27,650 nt of DNA, taken from the NCBI GenBank assembly GCA_964499235.1, contig CAZCKC010000031.1:1-27650 (forward strand), in the 5' to 3' direction. Shown here in pieces: positions 16,399-23,351 of the stretch (position 1 is its first letter; the number at the start of each line of letters is the position of its first letter). This DNA is from JAFGRR01 sp964499235. GTDB lineage: Bacteria > Planctomycetota > Phycisphaerae > UBA1845 > Fen-1342. The position numbers were made by a program, and so were the translations under genes. The notes under the pieces were generated by a model. That model searched no databases. It worked only from the letters and a program-made list of their open reading frames with translations, and was not told where the DNA came from.

Positions 16399-16748
16399 GC
16401 CGCCAGGGCTTCTTCAACGCTCGCCGTGATCGTAAAGAACTTGTCGAGCTGGGTGATCTCGAAAACACTGCGAACGCGGGCCTGCAGCCCGGCCAGGATG
16501 ATCCGATTGCCGTGCTTGTCCGCTCGCCGCTTGGCTTCCACGATCGTGCCCACGCCGGACGAATCCATGTAGCGCACGTCGGAGAGGTCCACGACGATCC
16601 GTTGCTGCTCACCCGCCGCGACAACTGCCAGCAGCTCGTCCCGCAGTTGCGGCGAGGTCTTCAGGTCCACCTCGCCGCTGATCCGGACGATGCGGCTGTT
16701 GTCCTGCGTTTCGGTGCGAACCGTGAAGTTGTTGGCGTCCGCCGCCAT
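16395..16748 (-). CDS. STAS-domain protein (anti-sigma-factor antagonist type)
   Basis: One STAS domain of 117 residues. The phosphorylatable loop reads MDSSGVGTIVEA (D62-S63-S64-G65), as in SpoIIAA/RsbV, where a Ser here is phosphorylated by a partner kinase. VDLKTSPQLRDEL near the N-terminus is also family-typical. The ATG at 16748 overlaps the kinase stop by one base (TGATG) and has a G-rich ribosome-binding site; a TTG at 16751 is the alternative. It is flanked by an RsbW-type kinase upstream and an MlaE permease downstream. It could be an anti-sigma antagonist, or an MlaB-like subunit of the transporter that is regulated by phosphorylation; the sequence does not decide. Confidence 0.9.
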   Translation of the reverse strand: MAADANNFTVRTETQDNSRIVRISGEVDLKTSPQLRDELLAVVAAGEQQRIVVDLSDVRYMDSSGVGTIVEAKRRADKHGNRIILAGLQARVRSVFEITQLDKFFTITASVEEALAA

Positions 16749-17212
16749 CAATCATCCCCCGCCGAGGGTTCGTACCGGGCCCGGTGCTGCTTCGACTTGC
16801 GCATGATCAGCAACACGCCGCCACCCGCCGCATGCTGGTACTCAACGCTTTCCATCATAGCACGGATCAGATGCACGCCCAGACCGCCGGGGCGAACCTC
16901 GTCCAGCGACCGGCCGCTGATCTTCCCGAGGTCCACGTGCGGACAGTAATCGCGGATCCGGATCTCGACCCCCTCGGCCGCCTGCTCGCAAGGCTCGCAC
17001 TCGATCTCGATCCAGGCGTCTGACGTGTCACGGTAGCCATGCCGGATGATGTTGGACAGCGCCTCGTCCACCGCCAGCTCGATCTCGCCGATCGGCTCGT
17101 CCGGCCACCCCAAGGCCCCAATGTAATCGCGCAGCTTCTGCCGTACGCCGGCGAGCTCGTCCGGATGACTCTTCAGTTCGAACTGCAGCACCAGACCATC
17201 CCTGTCCGTCAT
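16748..17212 (-). CDS. RsbW/SpoIIAB-type serine kinase (HATPase_c, anti-sigma-factor type)
   Basis: The 154-residue protein has the compact GHKL ATPase fold of anti-sigma kinases. The N box is AVDEALSNIIRHGY (E50, N54) and the G2 box GGLGVHLI (109-116). The G1 box is degenerate: IRDYCPHVD keeps Asp88 but lacks the usual Gly two residues later. In the family this kinase phosphorylates the STAS antagonist and binds a sigma factor. No sigma factor gene is in the window. The frame is open further upstream, but ATG 17212 overlaps the previous gene's stop by 4 bases (ATGA) and gives a normal family length. Confidence 0.88.
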   Translation of the reverse strand: MTDRDGLVLQFELKSHPDELAGVRQKLRDYIGALGWPDEPIGEIELAVDEALSNIIRHGYRDTSDAWIEIECEPCEQAAEGVEIRIRDYCPHVDLGKISGRSLDEVRPGGLGVHLIRAMMESVEYQHAAGGGVLLIMRKSKQHRARYEPSAGDD

Positions 17213-17625
17213 CCTTGTGCCGGACCGCCCCGACCCGGCATTGCCCCGTCGCGGGCCGGTGTCCGTCGCCCGGCCGACTCGTGCTGCGTTTTCAGTGTGA
17301 CCTGGCCCGCCTGTAATGCATCCTGCCACCGGTCGATCGCCCGATACCGCTCGATCGGATCCGCCCAGTAGCGGTAACCGTAGGTCTCACCCGTCAGCCG
17401 CTCGAGCGCCAGGATCGTGTACAGCCGTACCCCGTCGTCGTCGTCCCCCAGCAACGCCACCAGCCGGTGGATCGCCGTCTGATCGCCGGCCTCCGCCCGC
17501 GCGACCGCCGCCCGCGCCCGCTCGTATGGATTGGTCGACTCGAGCCCGCCCGGCGATCGGCAGCCGCTCGCCAGACCGAGCCCGATCACCAGCAACACGC
17601 CGAACCACGCCGCCCGCCAGCTCAT
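17209..17625 (-). CDS. Small lipoprotein with a HEAT-like segment
   Basis: The 138-residue protein starts at ATG 17625, overlapping the pgmB stop by 4 bases. The signal FGVLLVIGLGLASGC ends in the lipobox Cys22. The mature part contains AIHRLVALLGDDDDGVRLYTILALERLTG, one HEAT/PBS-lyase-like repeat, then an aromatic segment YGYRYWADPIERYRAIDRW. The C-terminus is basic and low in complexity. Its function is unknown. Placement between pgmB and the kinase gene, overlapping both, makes it part of the same transcript. Confidence 0.75.
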   Translation of the reverse strand: MSWRAAWFGVLLVIGLGLASGCRSPGGLESTNPYERARAAVARAEAGDQTAIHRLVALLGDDDDGVRLYTILALERLTGETYGYRYWADPIERYRAIDRWQDALQAGQVTLKTQHESAGRRTPARDGAMPGRGGPAQG

Positions 17626-18287
17626 CCGACCAGCTCCCGGATCTGGTCGACACGCAGCGTGCCCGGCGCGTCGACCCGCAGGTGCGCCGCCCCAACGCGC
17701 TCGGCCGGGCCAATGCCGATCACCTTCATGCCGGTCGCCAGACCCGCCGCCACGCCGGCCTCGGCGTCCTCCACCACCACGCACCGCTCGGCCGGCACGC
17801 CAACCTGCTCGGCCGCCACCTGGAAGACCTGCGGATCCGGCTTGGACTGCGGCGCGTCGTGGCCATCCACCACGGCGTCGACAAGGTCGCGCAGCTCGAG
17901 CTGGTCGACGACAATCTGGCAGTTCTTGCTGGCCGACGCCACGGCGATCTTCGCGCCGGCCGCCCGCAGCTGGACCAGCAGGTCCCGGACGCCCGCGAAG
18001 AGGTCATCCGGCGTCATCGCGCGGACCAGCCGCTGGTACTCCTCGTTCTTGCGGTCCGCGATCTCCTGCTTCTGCGCGAGCGTGAACCGGTCCGTGTGCG
18101 CACCCAGCATCAGCTCGAGGCTCTGCATCCGGCTGACCCCGCGGAGGGCCTCGTTCGCCTGCCGGTCAAACGGCACCTCGAGCTCCTCGGCCAGGATCTT
18201 CCAGCTGCGGTAGTGGAGATCGGCCGTGTCGGTCAGCACGCCGTCCAGGTCGAACAGCACAGCAAAGGTTCCGGGTTCAGCCATCAC
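17622..18287 (-). CDS. pgmB: Beta-phosphoglucomutase-like HAD phosphatase/mutase
   Basis: This 221-residue HAD-superfamily protein has all four motifs: FDLDGVLTDT (nucleophile D13, acid D15), ASASKN, SKPDP and VVEDAEAG. The cap region with HYRSWKILAEEL and RGVSRMQSLELML is characteristic of beta-phosphoglucomutase, which converts beta-glucose 1-phosphate to glucose 6-phosphate in maltose/trehalose breakdown. No sugar phosphorylase gene is nearby, so a related HAD phosphatase role is possible. GTG 18287 lies 9 bases after AGGAG; the ATG at 18284 is an alternative. It is the first gene of the minus-strand train and has a good promoter (18339-18366). Confidence 0.85.
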   Translation of the reverse strand: MMAEPGTFAVLFDLDGVLTDTADLHYRSWKILAEELEVPFDRQANEALRGVSRMQSLELMLGAHTDRFTLAQKQEIADRKNEEYQRLVRAMTPDDLFAGVRDLLVQLRAAGAKIAVASASKNCQIVVDQLELRDLVDAVVDGHDAPQSKPDPQVFQVAAEQVGVPAERCVVVEDAEAGVAAGLATGMKVIGIGPAERVGAAHLRVDAPGTLRVDQIRELVG

Positions 18288-18338
18288 CGCCAGCGGCTCC
18301 TGCGGGTCGCGAGGGGGGTCTTCCGTATCGCTCGGAGC

Positions 18339-18366
18339 ATCATAGCGGCTATACTCACGCTGTCGA
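18339..18366 (-). promoter_or_regulatory. Sigma-70-type promoter for the pgmB operon
   Basis: On the minus strand, TCGACA (18361-18366) and TATGAT (18339-18344) are each one base from consensus, with a 16-base spacer. Transcription would start about 45 bases before pgmB. It overlaps a plus-strand -10 candidate. Confidence 0.5.
18350..18355 (+). promoter_or_regulatory. Candidate -10 box for the YwqK-type gene
   Basis: TATACT matches the -10 consensus at five of six positions and lies about 35 bases before the GTG start at 18390. No convincing -35 box is seen at 16-18 bases upstream. It sits inside the spacer of the divergent pgmB promoter. Confidence 0.3.
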
Positions 18367-18389
18367 AACCGCCGTCAGGAGGACCCGGT

Positions 18390-19103
18390 GTGACCGTGCC
18401 CGCCGCAGGCCCGCAGACCCAGCCACTCAGCCGCCCGCTCGCCGCCGTCATCGCCTTGGCCGGCGCCGGGCTGCTGGTCGGGATCTTCGGCGCCGCGTCG
18501 AGCGGCATGCTCGCCCCCGAGGTCCGCGACGCCCGGGCCGACTTCCGCGAGACGACCTACCCCGATGGCACCGTGAAGTCCCGCACCCAGATCCGCCGCC
18601 TGCCGGACGGCTTCGTCTTCCAGCACGGCACCGAGCTCCGCTTCGATCCCACCGGCGCCCGCGTCTTCGCCGGCCAGTTCCTCTTCGGCGCGCCGCACGG
18701 CGTACACGAGACGTTCTTCCCGGACGGCACGCTGCGCAGCCGGGTCACCTTTCTCAGCGGGGTCGAGCACGGGCGCGAATTGCACTGGTACGACGACGGC
18801 GACAAGCAGGCCGAAACAACCTACGTCTTCGGCCGCCAGGAGGGGGCCAAAACCCTCTGGCACCCGAACGGGCAGCGGTCGGCCGAGATGACGTTCGCGG
18901 CCGGCGAGCTGGACGGTCCCTACCGTGGGTGGTCGCGCGCGGGCCGGCTCCAGGTAGAAGGCTTTTGGTCCAACGGTGAGATGCACGGGGAGTGGCGAGA
19001 GTGGAACGCTTCCGGCGACTTGATCCGACACGAGGTGTGGAACCACGGCGAGTTGGTTCGCGACCGGCTCGAGAACGCGACGTCCGAAGACGTCACGCGC
19101 TAG
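18390..19103 (+). CDS. YwqK/MORN-type repeat protein with N-terminal membrane anchor
   Basis: The open frame begins far upstream, but the start is set by a perfect AGGAGG (18377-18382) 7 bases before GTG 18390, giving 237 residues. One hydrophobic segment (AAVIALAGAGLLVGIFGAAS) anchors it. Six or so repeats follow with the YwqK/MORN-variant pattern: YPDGTVKSRTQI, FFPDGTLRSRVTF, WYDDGDKQAETTY, WHPNGQRSAEMTF. Such repeats form flat beta sheets and are common in secreted planctomycete and bacteroidete proteins. The name 'antitoxin component' sometimes attached to the family is not supported by context here. The 3' end overlaps the next gene. Confidence 0.82.
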   Translation: MTVPAAGPQTQPLSRPLAAVIALAGAGLLVGIFGAASSGMLAPEVRDARADFRETTYPDGTVKSRTQIRRLPDGFVFQHGTELRFDPTGARVFAGQFLFGAPHGVHETFFPDGTLRSRVTFLSGVEHGRELHWYDDGDKQAETTYVFGRQEGAKTLWHPNGQRSAEMTFAAGELDGPYRGWSRAGRLQVEGFWSNGEMHGEWREWNASGDLIRHEVWNHGELVRDRLENATSEDVTR

Positions 19104-20296
19104 CTGGCGGGCTGCTGCCGCTGCTGCTGACCATGAGCCTGGGCGGCTGCCCGGAGGTCGGCGAGCCCATCATCGGCCTTTCCTGGGCCCGCCACACGAT
19201 CTACGACGACTTCAACGGTGCCGACGGCGTGAAACTCGGCGACCTCAACGGCGACGGGCTGACCGACCTCGCTGTCGCCTGGGAAGAAAGCGGCCGCGTC
19301 ACCGCCCACTTCAACCCCGGCGGCGGCGCCGTGACACGCGAATGGCCGACGGTGGTGGTCGGTTCGGTGAACGCCCCTGAAGACGCACTGATCGTTGATC
19401 TCGACGGCGACGGACAACGCGAGGTCCTCTCCGCCAGCGAGGGATCTGACCAGATCACCGTCCACCGCCCGCCGAGCGATCCGGCCGACTTCTTCAACGC
19501 GGCCGCTTGGACCTCCACAGCGATCGGGGTGACACGTGGCGGCAACTGGCTGCAGGTCGAGCCGTTCCGCTTTGGTGCGGCCGGCGGCGTCGAACTGCTC
19601 GTCGGCAGCAAGGACGGCAACGGGCTGCTGGGCTGGCTCGAGGCGCCGGCCAACCCAACGAACCTCGCCGGCTTTCAGCTGTGGACGCTGGCCGACGCGG
19701 ACTGGATCATGAGCGCGGTTCCGGTCGATGCCAACGGCGACGGGGCCGTCGACGTGATCTATTCGGACCGCAAAGGCGCTGACCGCGGCGTCTACCTGCT
19801 CACCAACCCGGTCAACGAGATCCTGCAGCGGCTGCCCTGGCCGCGGCAGGCGATCGTCACCGACCTCAACGCCGAGCCGCTGTTCATCGACGTCGGCGAT
19901 CTCGACGGCGATGGCCAACTCGATGTCGTCATCGCGACCGACACGCGATCGATCATCTGGGCCCGGCGGGGCGTGCTCGGCCTCGGCTGGACCGACACCG
20001 AGATCACGATCCCGGACGACTACGGCACCGGCAAGGCCGTCCGCATCGCCGACGTCAACGGCGACGGCGAGAACGAGATCGTCTTTACCTGCGAGAACGC
20101 CGGCGGCGACCGGCGGGGGGTCGGCTACCTCCGCCAGCGCGGCCGGGGCTGGGAGGTCGAGGCGATCAGCTCGACCGGCGGCAGCAAGTTCGACGCGATC
20201 CAGCTGCTCGATGTCGACGGCGACGGCGACCTGGACGTGCTGACGACCGAGGAATCCACCGGCCTCGGCGTCATCTGGTACGAAAACCCGTTCTAG
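19037..20296 (+). CDS. FG-GAP/VCBS-repeat lipoprotein
   Basis: The mature protein is clear: a hydrophobic segment AGGLLPLLLTMSLGG leads to the lipobox Cys encoded at 19148-19150. At least six calcium-binding repeats of DxDGDG type follow: DLNGDGLTDLAV, DLDGDGQREVL, DANGDGAVDVIY, DLDGDGQLDVVI, DVNGDGENEIVF, DVDGDGDLDVL. These match the FG-GAP/VCBS repeats of beta-propeller surface proteins. The start is uncertain. No ATG lies before the signal, so GTG 19037 (inside the previous gene, 419 aa) is used; GTG 18992 or 19001 are alternatives. The overlap suggests translation coupled to the YwqK-type gene. Confidence 0.8.
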   Translation: MEPRRVGSRPARERDVRRRHALAGGLLPLLLTMSLGGCPEVGEPIIGLSWARHTIYDDFNGADGVKLGDLNGDGLTDLAVAWEESGRVTAHFNPGGGAVTREWPTVVVGSVNAPEDALIVDLDGDGQREVLSASEGSDQITVHRPPSDPADFFNAAAWTSTAIGVTRGGNWLQVEPFRFGAAGGVELLVGSKDGNGLLGWLEAPANPTNLAGFQLWTLADADWIMSAVPVDANGDGAVDVIYSDRKGADRGVYLLTNPVNEILQRLPWPRQAIVTDLNAEPLFIDVGDLDGDGQLDVVIATDTRSIIWARRGVLGLGWTDTEITIPDDYGTGKAVRIADVNGDGENEIVFTCENAGGDRRGVGYLRQRGRGWEVEAISSTGGSKFDAIQLLDVDGDGDLDVLTTEESTGLGVIWYENPF

Positions 20297-20319
20297 ACCC
20301 GCGCTTTCGGGGCTGATCG

Positions 20320-20335
20320 GGCGGTTCCGACCGCC
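20320..20335 (+). terminator. Hairpin after the FG-GAP gene
   Basis: GGCGGT pairs perfectly with ACCGCC around a TCCG tetraloop, 24 bases past the stop codon. An alternative wider stem pairs CGGGCG with CGCCCG. No T-run follows, so it may stabilise the 3' end or act only as a weak terminator. Confidence 0.3.
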
Positions 20336-20369
20336 GGTGGTCGCCCGGCGGACCACGCCCATGTTGCGC

Positions 20370-20398
20370 TTGTCACCCCGCGATCCTGCCAGTACAAC
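20370..20398 (+). promoter_or_regulatory. Sigma-70-type promoter for fbaB
   Basis: TTGTCA (20370-20375) and TACAAC (20393-20398) are separated by exactly 17 bases. Transcription would start near 20405, leaving a leader of about 100 bases before the aldolase start. Confidence 0.45.
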
Positions 20399-20507
20399 GA
20401 TAAAGACGGGGCAACCCGAACGAGGCGGCTTGCGCCGGAGCGGCCGCTCTTCAACCCGGCTTGGACGCAGCCCGACGCCCGACCGACCGCACAAAGGAGT
20501 AGTGCAC

Positions 20508-21566
20508 ATGCTCGACCAGATCACCAAGCAGCTCGGCGACCAGGCCGACGACCTGCTCAACCACAAGTGCCAGACGATTCCGACCGAGAGCCTGCACACG
20601 CCGGGCTCCGACTTCCTCGACCGCATTTTCATCGCGTCCGACCGCAACAACCGCGTGCTGCACGGCCTGTCGTGGCTCTACCACAACGGCCGCCTGTCCG
20701 GCACCGGCTACGTCTCGATCCTGCCGGTTGACCAGGGGATCGAGCACACGGCCAGCTCGTCGTTCGCGCCCAACCCGGCCTACTTCGACGCCGAGAACAT
20801 CGTGAAGCTCGCGGCCGAGGGCGGCTGCAACGCCGTCGCCAGCACCTTCGGTGTACTGGGCATCTGCTCGCGGAAGTGGGCCCACAAGATCCCGTTCATC
20901 GTCAAGATCAACCACAACCAGCTGATGACCTACCCGAACGACTACGATCAGCGGCTGTTCGGTACGGTCAGGCAGGCCTGGGACATGGGCGCCCAGGGTA
21001 TCGGCGCGACGATTTACTTCGGCTCGCCGGAGTCCGACCGCCAGATCGAAGAGATCGCCGAGGCCTTCGCGCTCGCCCACGAACTCGGCATGTTCACCGT
21101 CCTCTGGTGCTACACCCGCAACAATGACTTCAAGAAGGACGGCACCGACTACCACACGGCCACCGACCTGACCGCGCAGGCCAACCACCTCGGCGTCACG
21201 ATCCAGGCCGACATCATCAAGCAGAAGCTGCCGACCACCAACAAGCCCGGCTTCAAGGACCTGAAGTTCGGCAAGACGCACGACGACGTCTACTCGAAGC
21301 TCAGCAGCGACCACCCGATCGACATGACCCGCTACCAGGTGGCGAACTGCTACATGGGGCGGATTCCCCTGATCAACTCCGGCGGGGCGTCCGCCGGCGC
21401 CACCGATCTCCAGGAAGCCGTCGCCACCGCCGTCGTCAACAAGCGCGCCGGCGGGCAGGGTCTGATCTCCGGTCGCAAGGCCTTCCAACGCCCGATGTCC
21501 GAGGGCGTCCAGCTCCTGAACGCGATCCAGGACGTCTATCTCTGCAAGGAGATCACGTTGGCGTAA
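20508..21566 (+). CDS. fbaB: Class I fructose-bisphosphate aldolase (DhnA/FbaB type)
   Basis: This 352-residue protein belongs to the DhnA-type class I aldolases, which cleave fructose 1,6-bisphosphate to DHAP and glyceraldehyde 3-phosphate through a lysine Schiff base. LPVDQGIEH (72-80), the IVKINH strand and TIQADIIKQK (231-240) are family hallmarks. K238 matches the position of the Schiff-base Lys of E. coli FbaB (a 350-residue protein). NSGGASAG and ISGRKAFQRP form the phosphate-binding loops. AAAGGAG ends 8 bases before the ATG at 20508, so the longer upstream open frame is not coding. It stands alone, between two convergent or unrelated genes. Confidence 0.95.
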   Translation: MLDQITKQLGDQADDLLNHKCQTIPTESLHTPGSDFLDRIFIASDRNNRVLHGLSWLYHNGRLSGTGYVSILPVDQGIEHTASSSFAPNPAYFDAENIVKLAAEGGCNAVASTFGVLGICSRKWAHKIPFIVKINHNQLMTYPNDYDQRLFGTVRQAWDMGAQGIGATIYFGSPESDRQIEEIAEAFALAHELGMFTVLWCYTRNNDFKKDGTDYHTATDLTAQANHLGVTIQADIIKQKLPTTNKPGFKDLKFGKTHDDVYSKLSSDHPIDMTRYQVANCYMGRIPLINSGGASAGATDLQEAVATAVVNKRAGGQGLISGRKAFQRPMSEGVQLLNAIQDVYLCKEITLA

Positions 21567-21590
21567 GGGGTTGCGGTGCGGACGCGGCGC

Positions 21591-22397
21591 TCAGCGCTGC
21601 AGCAGGGCGGCCAGCGCCCCGGCTGGATCGCCCGTCCGCAGCAGGCTCTCACCCACCAGCAACGCACACGCGCCGGCCGACTGCATCCGCTGCACGTCGG
21701 CCGGCGTTTTTATGCCGCTCTCCGCCACGAAGGGCAGGCCCGGCGGCAGCTGCTGCGCCAGCGTTTCAGTCGTCCCGAGGTCCGTCACCTGCCGCTTGAG
21801 GTCGCGGTTATTGATCCCGAACAGGACGCGCCGCCGTAGCTCAGGCCGCACCGCCCGCAGCACCTGTTCGAGCACTTCCACCGTGTGGACCTCAACCAGA
21901 ATCGCGAGCTCGAGCCGCTGGGCGAGTTCGACAAGAGCGGCCAGCTCCTTCGCCTCCAGCGCCTCGCCGATCAACAGGATCGCGTCCGCTCCCAGCGCGC
22001 GGCTCTCGTAGACCTGGTAGGGGTCGACGATGAACTCCTTCCGCAGGATCGGCAGGTCGACCGCGGCCCGGATGCGGGTCACGTATTCATCGCGACCATC
22101 GAAATAGCGCTCATCGGTCAGGACGCTGAGGGCGGCCGCGCCGGCTTGGGCGTACGCCCCCGCGATCGCCACGGGATCGAAGTTCTCGACGATGACGCCG
22201 GCCGACGGGCTCTTCCGCTTTACCTCCGCGATCAGGTGAGGGCCGTCGTCGCCGGGAGCGGTGAGGGCTCCGTAGAAGTCCCGCCGCGGCGCGCGGAAGT
22301 CCGGCTGCTGTTGGAACTGCTCGAGCGGAACCCGCCGCTGGGCCCGCTCGACTTCCGTCCGCTTGTGGGCCAGAATCTCGGCCAGAATGTCAGCCAC
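21591..22397 (-). CDS. trpC: Indole-3-glycerol phosphate synthase
   Basis: This 268-residue TIM-barrel protein matches TrpC throughout. The catalytic pattern is present: EVKRKSPSAG (K60 region), LRKEFIVDPYQVYESR (K120, general acid region), LVEVH (E169), GINNRDL (N196-R198) and VAESGI (E226-S227-G228). It closes the indole ring, converting CdRP to indole-3-glycerol phosphate in tryptophan synthesis. No other trp gene is in the window, so trp genes are dispersed here. The start is GTG 22397 with AGGAG about 10 bases upstream. It converges with fbaB (24-base gap) and diverges from the protease gene. Confidence 0.95.
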   Translation of the reverse strand: MADILAEILAHKRTEVERAQRRVPLEQFQQQPDFRAPRRDFYGALTAPGDDGPHLIAEVKRKSPSAGVIVENFDPVAIAGAYAQAGAAALSVLTDERYFDGRDEYVTRIRAAVDLPILRKEFIVDPYQVYESRALGADAILLIGEALEAKELAALVELAQRLELAILVEVHTVEVLEQVLRAVRPELRRRVLFGINNRDLKRQVTDLGTTETLAQQLPPGLPFVAESGIKTPADVQRMQSAGACALLVGESLLRTGDPAGALAALLQR

Positions 22398-22442
22398 GCG
22401 CGGTCCACTCCTGTTAAGCCCGACCGGTCCGGGAACTGCGGC

Positions 22443-23330
22443 ATGCTAGCCGCCTCCGGCGACCCGTCGCAATATTCTGCCGGTGCGTGGGCCAACGTGG
22501 TCGGCCTGCTGGTCGGTGGCGGCTGCCTGCTGGCCTGGACGGCGCACCTGCTGGCCAGCGGCCGCCGGCACGATCCGCTCGGCGTTACCGCCATCCCGAC
22601 CCGCGTCGAGCGCGACCCCGGGATGGCCGTCATGCTCGTGCTGGTCCCGATCCTGGTCTACGTCTTCGCGGCTACGCTGATCTTTGCCCCGCTCGCCCGC
22701 CTTGGGGGGGCGGACCTCGACGCGCCGCCCCTCGCGCTGGAACGCCAGCTGTTTGTCATCGCCGACGCGGCTGCCAAGACGGTGACCGCGATCGTGCTGG
22801 TCGTGATCTACTGGCGCAGCGGTCTGCGCGAGCGCGACCCAATGCACCGTCCGTGGCCGCGTCGCACGTTGTGGGCGGTTGGCGCGGCGCTGGCCGGCGT
22901 CACGCTGGCGGCGTTGCAGCTCATGCTGATGGAGCAGCTCTGGCGCTGGCTCGACTTCCCAATCCGCGTCCACGACAGCATCGAGGTGCTCGCGAAGTTT
23001 CACGAGCTGCCGGTCTGGCTGGGGGCGTTCACGCTGCTCAACGTGACGGTCGTCGCCCCGGTGGCCGAAGAGCTGCTGTTCCGCGGCGTCCTGCTGACGT
23101 TGATCTGGCAGGCGACGGGGCGGCCGTGGCTGGCGATCGTGCTCACCGGGGTCATGTTCGGCCCGCTGCACGGCGACTACCCGGTGACGATCGTGCCGCT
23201 GATCGCCTTCGGGATCCTGCTGGGCTTCGTCCGCGTCTACCTGCGCTCGGTGACGCTGGCGATCCTGGTGCACGCGCTGTTCAACCTGCGCACCGTCGTG
23301 CTGGTGCTGATCGACCCCGAGCTGGCCTAG
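22443..23330 (+). CDS. CPBP-family intramembrane metalloprotease
   Basis: The frame is open further upstream across trpC, but ATG 22443 starts the first hydrophobic helix. The 295-residue protein has about seven to eight membrane segments. The CPBP (Abi) catalytic motifs are all present: EELLFRG (209-215), H243 in GPLHGDYP, and H277 in HALFNLR. In the family these glutamates and histidines form a metal-type active site within the membrane, as in Rce1 CAAX proteases. Bacterial members have varied or unknown substrates, including bacteriocin immunity. Nothing nearby points to a bacteriocin. Confidence 0.9.
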   Translation: MLAASGDPSQYSAGAWANVVGLLVGGGCLLAWTAHLLASGRRHDPLGVTAIPTRVERDPGMAVMLVLVPILVYVFAATLIFAPLARLGGADLDAPPLALERQLFVIADAAAKTVTAIVLVVIYWRSGLRERDPMHRPWPRRTLWAVGAALAGVTLAALQLMLMEQLWRWLDFPIRVHDSIEVLAKFHELPVWLGAFTLLNVTVVAPVAEELLFRGVLLTLIWQATGRPWLAIVLTGVMFGPLHGDYPVTIVPLIAFGILLGFVRVYLRSVTLAILVHALFNLRTVVLVLIDPELA

Positions 23331-23351
23331 CGGCGCCGGACGAACAGCCGG

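Noticed and set aside
18390..19103. Toxin-antitoxin reading of the YwqK-type protein
   Set aside because: No toxin gene is adjacent, and the repeat family is broad; the neighbour is an FG-GAP lipoprotein.
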